Positions 1 to 5,120 of a stretch of 5,120 nt of DNA are shown piece by piece. The first letter of the stretch is position 1; every line of letters starts with the position of its first letter. The position numbers and the translations under genes were made by a program. The DNA lies in the NCBI GenBank assembly GCA_003523545.1, contig DQAM01000387.1, positions 1 to 5,120 on the forward strand, read 5' to 3'. The notes under the pieces are model-generated. The model was given only the letters and a program-made list of their open reading frames with translations. It was not told where the DNA came from and made no database searches. Source of the stretch: Dysgonomonas sp. Its GTDB lineage: Bacteria > Bacteroidota > Bacteroidia > Bacteroidales > Dysgonomonadaceae.

Positions 1-1202
1 TGAAGGGCATTTTTAATTTCGAGGGGTGTTAAGTTGAGGTAAGAAGAAAGGTCAGCCCACCGGATTTCGTAATTACACATCAGAGTATTAATAACTTCAC
101 GGGTAACCTGTTGCTCTTCACTCAGAATATAACCTTTCATTACTGGAAGCTCTCCTTTTGCGATAGCCGCAATATAAGAATCTATATCTTTGGTATTCTG
201 GCTATAGGCTGTAGCAAGCTGGCTGATTCCGGTTATGCCGAAAGCATATACCTGTCCGGTGGTGCGTCTGGTACAATAACCCTGAAAATTACGGTGTAAG
301 GCTTTATTTTCTTTAGCAATGTAGAGTTCATCACCTGGGCGTACAAAATGGTCTAATCCGACGGTTTTATAACCGTTGCTGGTCAGTATCTGCTTAGCTG
401 TTTCGTATATCCTGTTTTTCTTTTGCGCATCGGGTAAGCCGAAAGCTTCCAGCTTAGACTGTGCCGGATTTACCCACGGAACATGGGCATACGAGAAGGT
501 TACCAGCCTGTCTGGGTTTAGTTCGACGGCTTTATGAATTGTTTCTGCAAAAGAAGTTTCTGTCTGTAAAGGAAGACCGTATATGAAATCCATATTAACG
601 GATATTTTTTTTTCTTTCAGCAAAGAAACTATTTCTCCGATAGGAAGTTTAGCCGGTTTACGATTTACTGTTTTTAAAACCTGTGCGTCAAAATCCTGTA
701 TGCCCAGGCTTACCCGGTTGAAGCCGGCATCCGCCAGTCCCTTCCAATACATATCGTCGATGTATCCCGGATGGCACTCGATGGCAATTTCCGGATTGTC
801 TATGGTATCGAATTCGGACAACAGCATGTCGTTTATTTCCTTCAATACCGAAACAGGTTGGGAAGTGGGGCTTCCACCTCCGTAATGAATTTGTGAGACT
901 TTACGGTTTTTATTTAGTAGTGGTAAAACTAGCTTAATTTCCTTCTTCAAGGCATCAATATATCCTCGTACCGTATCTTTGGAGCCGATCAGCCGCGCAT
1001 TACAACCACAATAGTAACACAATTTATAGCAAAAAGGAATATGTATATAAAATGAAATGTGCTCGGGCTGCATCGAATTAGACAGCCTGATAGCTTCCTC
1101 GTATGATTGAGCAGTGAAATTTTCGTGGAAAAAGTTTGCCGGGGGATAACTTGTATACCTCGGTACTGCTACATTATACTTATTCAGTAAATCCTGGTTC
1201 AT
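1..1202 (-). CDS. hemN: Oxygen-independent coproporphyrinogen III dehydrogenase HemN (3' end cut off by window)
   Basis: Cytoplasmic radical SAM enzyme that oxidatively decarboxylates two propionates of coproporphyrinogen III to vinyl groups, giving protoporphyrinogen IX without oxygen. The 400 visible residues follow E. coli HemN closely. KYN-x3-PRYTSYP lies at residues 8-20. HIPFCYKLCYYCGCN (54-68) carries the [4Fe-4S] cysteines C58, C62 and C65, plus C67 of the HemN-type CxC and the conserved Y52. The SAM-binding GGGSPT is at 108-113, E142 aligns with E. coli E145, NMDFIYGLP is at 203-211, and DHFVRP and HRNFQGY (303-309) follow. The RYTSYP and NFQGY motifs favour true HemN over HemW. E. 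coli HemN has about 457 residues, so about 55 C-terminal residues lie outside the window. The ATG at 1202 overlaps the upstream transporter gene by 23 bp and has an RBS (AGAAAGGA) 8 nt before it. The segment after E142 reads CHPGY where E. coli has VDPRE. Confidence 0.95.
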   Translation of the reverse strand, partial: MNQDLLNKYNVAVPRYTSYPPANFFHENFTAQSYEEAIRLSNSMQPEHISFYIHIPFCYKLCYYCGCNARLIGSKDTVRGYIDALKKEIKLVLPLLNKNRKVSQIHYGGGSPTSQPVSVLKEINDMLLSEFDTIDNPEIAIECHPGYIDDMYWKGLADAGFNRVSLGIQDFDAQVLKTVNRKPAKLPIGEIVSLLKEKKISVNMDFIYGLPLQTETSFAETIHKAVELNPDRLVTFSYAHVPWVNPAQSKLEAFGLPDAQKKNRIYETAKQILTSNGYKTVGLDHFVRPGDELYIAKENKALHRNFQGYCTRRTTGQVYAFGITGISQLATAYSQNTKDIDSYIAAIAKGELPVMKGYILSEEQQVTREVINTLMCNYEIRWADLSSYLNLTPLEIKNAL

Positions 1203-2415
1203 CTTTTTTGTCCTTTCTGAAAACCGATAAAATAAAAATTAAAGAAATAGATGCAATTACCGCTTCGAACAGAAATAGGTTTGCATATCCGAATTCGCCC
1301 GCTACCTTACCTGCAACCGCAGCCATAATCATCCCGCTGAGGTGTGTCATGACAGTCTGCAAAGTGAAATCCGTACCTTCATAACCCGGCCTTACCCTGT
1401 CCATTGCAGTTGTATATACCACTATGGTAGACATTCCGTAACTACCCCACAAAAGGCTGATTGCCAAATGTAAAGTGGCAGTATTCACAGGCAGGTATGT
1501 AACCAGTAAATAAAAATATATAATAGTAATTAAGCCGAATATAGCAAATATGATACGGGGGAGGAAACGTCCCAGCCGTCGGACTATGAAACCTCCTGTC
1601 AGCGAGCCTACGCATCCGATTGAAGTCCCTATTATCCCAGACATAATTCCAATTTCCCTGATCGAGTATCCGTAATCTACCAGCATGGGGCGTACCATGG
1701 CCAGTGAACCTATAAGCCCTGCATAATAAAGGAACAGGAAGACAACCTGTTTCCATATCCCGTTCTGCTTAAAGAATCCCAGCCAGTCGTTAATGCTCGG
1801 ACGGCTGTATTTCCGTTTAACCTCTGCCGGCTTAAATTGTGAATTCTTAAAGAATATAAGAGGGATGACCGCTATGATTACGAACAATGCCAGATAAGGG
1901 AGTAAGAGGTTCCAGCCTAACTTATTGTATAGCAATAATAGTAACCCTCCGCCTATCATGGATCCGGCAAAACCGCCTACCGACTGCATGCTGTTTACCA
2001 GGCCTTTGTCTTTTTTGTTGAACGATAATACGGCAAGTGCATCTGTTGCTATATCTTGTGTTGCGGATGCGGCAAATGCAAATATGACAAGCAGTAATAT
2101 CGTATACATATTTGCTTCGAGATCGAGAAAAGATATAGCTAGAATTGTGACTGCATAGATCAGCTCCGATGAGAATATCCAGCGTTTGTAGTCTGCCGTA
2201 CTGTGGCTGCTCCTGTCGACAGCTGGCGACCACAGGAATTTCAGTACCCAGGGCAGTTTGACAAATTGCAGCAATCCGATGACCTCCAACGGATATTCGT
2301 TCTGCCGCATAAGCACAGGTATGATAGTCGAAAAAAAGCTTTTCGGTATGGATTGTGCAATGTACAGGCAAAGAAAGGTAAATAACCTGCCCCCTTTTTG
2401 TACGTTTTCGTTCAT
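1180..2415 (-). CDS. MFS permease, RhtX/FptX/AmpG-like, inner-membrane importer
   Basis: Inner-membrane secondary transporter of 411 residues with about 12 predicted helices (roughly 12-35, 44-64, 80-98, 103-130, 140-162, 170-190, 222-242, 254-278, 286-308, 314-333, 352-372, 378-399). Class motifs are QSIPKSF (21-27), LPWVLKFLWSPAVDR (54-68) in the first loop, and ATQDIATDALAV (118-129), which matches the conserved QDIATDA stretch of AmpG-type permeases. The length fits the RhtX/FptX siderophore permeases (about 400 residues, 12 helices) better than E. coli AmpG (about 490, 14 helices). Known RhtX and FptX carry rhizobactin 1021 and ferripyochelin across the inner membrane, paired with a TonB-dependent receptor; AmpG carries anhydromuropeptides. 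The receptor gene directly upstream supports a siderophore- or porphyrin-like cargo, but the substrate cannot be read from the sequence. The ATG at 2415 is the first possible start: an in-frame TAA lies one codon upstream. No clear Shine-Dalgarno is seen. Confidence 0.9.
   Translation of the reverse strand: MNENVQKGGRLFTFLCLYIAQSIPKSFFSTIIPVLMRQNEYPLEVIGLLQFVKLPWVLKFLWSPAVDRSSHSTADYKRWIFSSELIYAVTILAISFLDLEANMYTILLLVIFAFAASATQDIATDALAVLSFNKKDKGLVNSMQSVGGFAGSMIGGGLLLLLYNKLGWNLLLPYLALFVIIAVIPLIFFKNSQFKPAEVKRKYSRPSINDWLGFFKQNGIWKQVVFLFLYYAGLIGSLAMVRPMLVDYGYSIREIGIMSGIIGTSIGCVGSLTGGFIVRRLGRFLPRIIFAIFGLITIIYFYLLVTYLPVNTATLHLAISLLWGSYGMSTIVVYTTAMDRVRPGYEGTDFTLQTVMTHLSGMIMAAVAGKVAGEFGYANLFLFEAVIASISLIFILSVFRKDKKDEPGFTE
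1211..1218 (-). promoter_or_regulatory. Shine-Dalgarno of hemN inside the MFS gene
   Basis: Minus-strand AGAAAGGA ends 8 nt before the hemN ATG at 1202, inside the last codons of the transporter gene. It is the only obvious anti-16S-complementary site before a start in this window. It supports the chosen hemN start and suggests that hemN is translated from the transporter mRNA by internal initiation or coupling. Confidence 0.6.
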
Positions 2416-2534
2416 CTGTTAGTACGACAGTATTTGTTTGATCCTCTTATACATCATCATTTCGGAATACTAAATTACCCTAAATAGACGGCTTAATATG
2501 TCATCTTTATTACAATTTGTCTTTATTTAACTCT
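2416..2534 (-). other. Intercistronic spacer between receptor and MFS genes
   Basis: A 119-bp AT-rich spacer. There is no convincing terminator (no GC-rich hairpin with a T run) and no good TAnnTTTG promoter; the best near-match is TAATTTAG without a -33 partner. Read-through from the receptor gene into the MFS gene is therefore likely. The spacer also holds a 13-codon open frame (minus strand, 2419-2460) that starts with three consecutive ATG codons. It ends with a TAA one codon before the MFS start and in the same frame. Confidence 0.5.
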
Positions 2535-4631
2535 CTAAAACTTTAAATTAAGATTAATGCCGCATTCGAATGGCCTGCCTTGCTGGGCATAACTTTGTTT
2601 TCCCGATTTGAAATAATAAGATATATATTTTTCGTCTAATATGTTTTTAGCCCAGACATCGAAAGATAGGTTATCCCGTACGAAAGACAGACGGCCGTTG
2701 AGCATGCCGTAGAAAGGTTGCTTGGCAAGGTTATCCTCCCGCCAGTACAATTTACCCAAACCGGTGTATTGCCCGTTGAAAACAATCTTATCTATAATAG
2801 ATTTGTTTTTCATCTTTATGCTGTAATTCACTGCTGCCGAAAAGGTATTCGAAGGAACCATCGGCAGGTACTTTCCTGCATAATCATTCCCTTTCTTATC
2901 GTCATATTCCTTGAATCTGGCATGTGTATAGCCGTAGCTTAACTGGAAACTGAGGTTTTCGAGTGCATTGATATGCAGATTGGCTTCTACTCCTTTGCTT
3001 TTCGATCTTCCCGCATTACGCAGTATAAATCCCCGTCCGTCAGGTTGTGTCTGGGATATCTGCTGGTCGTTCCAGCGAATATAGAAAAGGCTGATATCTG
3101 TATAGATAAGATTATCCAGACAGCTTGCTTTTGTACCGAGTTCATAACTCCAGCTATGCTCGGGGGCAAAAGTCCGGTCTTCTTCCAACTGTGCCGTATT
3201 GTTGAAACCTCCCGATTTGTAACCTTTGGTAATGGAGGCATATACTATATCCTTATTGGCAAAAGTATACTGCAAAGCTATTTTAGGTGTGACTTGCGAA
3301 TAGGTATCTTTATCCCTCTGGTTTCGTATCGTATTGTATATATCGTGTTTGTTGACCCCGTTTATTAGAGTATGGGCTTTTATCTGTTCCCAGTCGTAAC
3401 GTATTCCTAAAGTAAGCGACAATCCTTTTGTGAAAAGATTATTGAATACGGACTGATGGAAAAGCGCAAATCCGGTCGAAGGTGTATCGATATCCTGAAG
3501 GTTGAGCGAGTCTTGTGGTATGAATTGAATATTGTTATTTGTTCCATAATCCTGATAAAAACCAAATGCTCCGAACAACCATTCATAATCACGTTCTCCC
3601 AGCGATTTCAGGTTAAATTCCTGTGAGTACATACGCTGGCGTTGGTTAAAGACAACATAAAAATTGTCTGCCGATGTAAAATCCTGATCGAGTCCTTGCT
3701 CGCCGTCGAAATACTGAAAAGAGGATTGGGAGTTGAACCGGATATCTTCCGTAGTATATTGGATGTTCAATCCCGTCGTTGACATATTGCGCCGGAAATA
3801 ACTCGGAGAATTGTAATTCACATTTTTAATCTTGTTGATCGAATCGGTATATTGTGCGTAAGGATAACCGTCCTGATCGGAATATTCATAAGCAGATGTA
3901 AGATGCAGGAACAATCCCGGGTTTGCTCTCCAGCTTAGTCTCATCCGTGCCGATGCTGCATCCATCGGATTGGCTCTTTTTCCAGTATAATGGTTGGTAA
4001 TATATCCGCCTGTATGCATATAATTACCGGATAAAGCATATCCGAAATTATTCGAGATTTTTCCGTAATGAGAAGCATTGGCATAATATGTATTGTAGTT
4101 GGCTGCCGAGAGTCCGATATTTGTTTCCTGGTATTTAAAAGGGGATTTGGTATATACATTGATTATCCCGCCCATCGTGTTGCGTCCGTATATGGTTCCC
4201 TGCGGGCCTCTTAATACTTCTATACGGTCTACATCTTCCATGGTGATATCAAAGGTAGAACGGTCGAAATAGGGCACCCCGTCTACATACAACCCGACCG
4301 AAGGAGCATTAATCCGTGATCCTATTCCCCGGATATAAGCGGGAGAAGTCATCTTGGAACCGTAATCGGGAATAAAAAGGTTAGGAATGAATCCGCTGAA
4401 ATCTTTGACGCTCGATATATTTCTTTCTCTCAGTATTTGTTCGGAAAGGACGGTTGCCGAGATCGGAAGCTGGGATATATTATCGTTTCTTTTAAAGGAT
4501 TGAATGACAATTTCGCCTGCTGTATATGACATTACAATGGAGTCTTTATTCGAGATGGTATCATCTCCTTTTGCTTCGGTAAATGAGCAGAGAGCAATGA
4601 ATATCAGTGTGCAGATCAGGATTTTTTGCAT
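2535..4631 (-). CDS. TonB-dependent outer-membrane receptor (siderophore/iron-complex type)
   Basis: Complete 698-residue outer-membrane active transporter powered by TonB-ExbBD. A signal peptide covers about residues 1-20 (hydrophobic core ILICTLIFIALCSF, likely cleavage after TEA). A possible TonB box lies near 39-46 (GEIVIQSF). The plug domain spans about 53-163, with PAYIRGIGS (97-105), VGLYVDGVPY (112-121) and DRIEVLRGPQGTIYGRNTMG (135-154). The 22-strand barrel follows to the terminal F698, the usual BAM signal. Barrel motifs GYKSGGFN (470-477), SWSYELGTK (493-501) and SKGVEANL (545-552) are typical of FyuA-like and proteobacterial-type iron-complex receptors. The N-terminal carboxypeptidase-regulatory-like domain of SusC-type Bacteroidota receptors is absent, and there is no sign of a SusD partner, so polysaccharide import is unlikely. 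It is the first gene of the minus-strand set and probably drives import of the same ligand as the MFS permease downstream. The ligand is unknown; siderophore, haem precursor and cobalamin-like compounds are all possible. The start ATG at 4631 directly precedes the signal peptide. Confidence 0.94.
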   Translation of the reverse strand: MQKILICTLIFIALCSFTEAKGDDTISNKDSIVMSYTAGEIVIQSFKRNDNISQLPISATVLSEQILRERNISSVKDFSGFIPNLFIPDYGSKMTSPAYIRGIGSRINAPSVGLYVDGVPYFDRSTFDITMEDVDRIEVLRGPQGTIYGRNTMGGIINVYTKSPFKYQETNIGLSAANYNTYYANASHYGKISNNFGYALSGNYMHTGGYITNHYTGKRANPMDAASARMRLSWRANPGLFLHLTSAYEYSDQDGYPYAQYTDSINKIKNVNYNSPSYFRRNMSTTGLNIQYTTEDIRFNSQSSFQYFDGEQGLDQDFTSADNFYVVFNQRQRMYSQEFNLKSLGERDYEWLFGAFGFYQDYGTNNNIQFIPQDSLNLQDIDTPSTGFALFHQSVFNNLFTKGLSLTLGIRYDWEQIKAHTLINGVNKHDIYNTIRNQRDKDTYSQVTPKIALQYTFANKDIVYASITKGYKSGGFNNTAQLEEDRTFAPEHSWSYELGTKASCLDNLIYTDISLFYIRWNDQQISQTQPDGRGFILRNAGRSKSKGVEANLHINALENLSFQLSYGYTHARFKEYDDKKGNDYAGKYLPMVPSNTFSAAVNYSIKMKNKSIIDKIVFNGQYTGLGKLYWREDNLAKQPFYGMLNGRLSFVRDNLSFDVWAKNILDEKYISYYFKSGKQSYAQQGRPFECGINLNLKF

Positions 4632-4676
4632 TCAGGGTTATCTCGTTTTAAGTATATTTCGATCATTTTACAGGTG

Positions 4677-4708
4677 CAAAAATAGTAAACTCCCCGGTCT
4701 AAACCAAT
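4677..4708 (-). promoter_or_regulatory. Bacteroides-type promoter of the receptor-MFS-hemN operon
   Basis: On the minus strand TATTTTTG (4677-4684) matches the Bacteroidota -7 consensus TAnnTTTG exactly. ATTG (4705-4708), 20 nt upstream, fits the -33 TTTG element in three of four bases and at the usual spacing. Transcription would start near 4670, leaving a short leader of about 40 nt before the receptor ATG. No other promoter this good is seen upstream of the MFS gene or hemN, which fits a single transcript. Confidence 0.6.
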
Positions 4709-4722
4709 CACTATTTGTAGTG
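4709..4722. promoter_or_regulatory. Inverted repeat abutting the -33 element, possible operator
   Basis: CACTATTTGTAGTG is a perfect 5-bp inverted repeat (CACTA/TAGTG) around a 4-nt centre. It lies directly next to the -33 element of the receptor promoter, on its upstream side. The position would suit a regulator binding site, for example one responding to iron or haem. It does not match the Fur consensus, and short palindromes occur by chance in AT-rich DNA. Confidence 0.3.
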
Positions 4723-4845
4723 AAAAAGATTATGTAAAAAAAAATATATAAATATCTTAATAAAATCGTGCAACGTTTTACCAATAATTTCATCTACTTT
4801 TATAAAGAAAACGACATCTTATTCGTCCTTTACAAATTTGACAAT

Positions 4846-5120
4846 ATGAAAGCGAAAGTATCTGTAAATACTTTACTGTTGGTTTTGACCTTTATTCTGG
4901 TTTCTTGCGAATCGAACGAGAAATCGAATATAGCATTGTCTGCCAAATATTTGCAAATGAGTTCGAAAGGTGAAAGTACGACTATTTTTGTAGACGGTAA
5001 AGACTGGTGGATAAACGATGTAAAGGTTGAGGGTATACGCTTATATGCATCTCCCGAAGATATCGAAAGAGATTGCGAAAGCATAGAGGGTGACTGGTTC
5101 ATTATAGAGAAAGACGGAGA
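4846..5120 (+). CDS. Putative lipoprotein with BACON/Ig-like N-terminal region (3' end cut off by window)
   Basis: Ninety-one residues are visible with no stop before the window edge. The N-terminus is a type II signal peptide: K2 and K4, hydrophobic core at 9-19, and lipobox LVSC with the lipidated cysteine at C21. The sequence after it (ESNEKSN) is mildly acidic and polar, as in many Bacteroidota exported lipoproteins, but it is not a clear surface-export signal. Residues 30-91 look like the start of a beta-sandwich: alternating strands, a GKDWWIND block at 51-58, and GDWFIIEKDG at 82-91. A tryptophan in an early strand and a second W-hydrophobic-V/I block followed by a glycine resemble BACON-type domains, an assignment by eye only. 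The gene is divergent from the receptor operon across 214 bp. A functional link to that operon is possible but not shown. No Shine-Dalgarno is visible; the AT-rich leader is usual for this phylum. Confidence 0.72.
   Translation, partial: MKAKVSVNTLLLVLTFILVSCESNEKSNIALSAKYLQMSSKGESTTIFVDGKDWWINDVKVEGIRLYASPEDIERDCESIEGDWFIIEKDG

Larger units (their letters stand above)
4632..4845. other. Divergent intergenic region, receptor operon versus lipoprotein gene
   Basis: A 214-bp, strongly AT-rich region carrying the control signals of both divergent genes. The half next to the receptor has the promoter and the inverted repeat described separately. The middle has a run of nine A residues (4736-4744) followed by TA-rich sequence, perhaps intrinsically bent. 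On the lipoprotein side I see only a near-match to a -7 element, TACTTTTA (4795-4802), with no -33 partner, so its promoter is not assigned. Confidence 0.5.

Noticed and set aside
583..885. 100-codon open frame on the plus strand
   Set aside because: Antisense to hemN codons for the SAM-binding and neighbouring regions; hemN conservation explains the sequence.
1442..1756. 104-codon open frame on the minus strand
   Set aside because: Also an out-of-frame shadow inside the permease gene, with low-complexity composition and no recognisable motif.
1922..2371. 149-codon open frame on the minus strand
   Set aside because: It lies fully inside the permease gene in another frame of the same strand. 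The product is rich in Cys, His and Arg with no domain-like pattern, while the permease frame shows clear family motifs.
1180..2415. AmpG muropeptide permease as the firm name for the MFS protein
   Set aside because: It shares the QDIATDA motif but is shorter, with about 12 helices. Pairing with a TonB receptor favours an RhtX/FptX-like role, so no symbol is assigned.
2481..2529. Possible stem between TAAATAGAC (2481-2489) and the TATTTA region (2524-2529) as a terminator
   Set aside because: The pairing is AT-rich with a bulge and a loop of about 29 nt, and there is no T run after it. It is too weak to call a terminator.
2973..3368. 131-codon open frame on the plus strand
   Set aside because: Antisense to the receptor barrel region, which is uninterrupted and family-typical; no start signal or motif in this frame.
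4795..4802. TACTTTTA as a -7 element for the lipoprotein gene
   Set aside because: It misses the final G of TAnnTTTG, and no TTG-like -33 element lies 19-21 nt upstream.
4632..4845. Fur box or cobalamin/other riboswitch in the divergent region
   Set aside because: No sequence close to the Fur consensus is visible, and the receptor leader of about 40 nt is too short for a known riboswitch.
4830..5102. 90-codon open frame on the minus strand
   Set aside because: Antisense to the lipoprotein start. The plus-strand frame has a proper signal peptide and lipobox; the antisense product is Ser-rich without features.

Overview
The window looks like a chromosomal segment from a member of the Bacteroidota, probably order Bacteroidales. 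The base composition is moderately AT-rich. Upstream of the receptor gene there is a Bacteroides-type promoter (TAnnTTTG class). Only one start has an obvious Shine-Dalgarno sequence, and a lipoprotein with a typical Bacteroidales N-terminus follows on the other strand. Genus cannot be settled from the sequence; Dysgonomonas-, Parabacteroides- or Bacteroides-like bacteria are all possible.

Layout, in transcription order on the minus strand: a TonB-dependent outer-membrane receptor (2535-4631), a 119-bp gap, a 12-helix major facilitator transporter of the RhtX/FptX/AmpG-like class (1180-2415), and hemN, oxygen-independent coproporphyrinogen III dehydrogenase (1-1202). hemN overlaps the transporter by 23 bp and its 3' end is cut off by the window edge. 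On the plus strand, across a 214-bp divergent intergenic region, a lipoprotein gene with a BACON/Ig-like look begins at 4846 and runs off the right edge.

Together the three minus-strand genes make a plausible import-and-use pathway: receptor across the outer membrane, MFS permease across the inner membrane, and a haem-pathway radical SAM enzyme in the cytoplasm. The most attractive reading, an inference, is salvage of a porphyrin intermediate such as coproporphyrin(ogen) III or a related tetrapyrrole. The conservative alternative is siderophore import by the receptor/permease pair, with hemN linked through shared iron or haem control.

hemN and the lipoprotein gene are both open at a window edge. 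All other long open frames lie antisense to, or in another frame of, these four genes and look like shadows. I see no tRNA, rRNA, CRISPR, insertion sequence or riboswitch.
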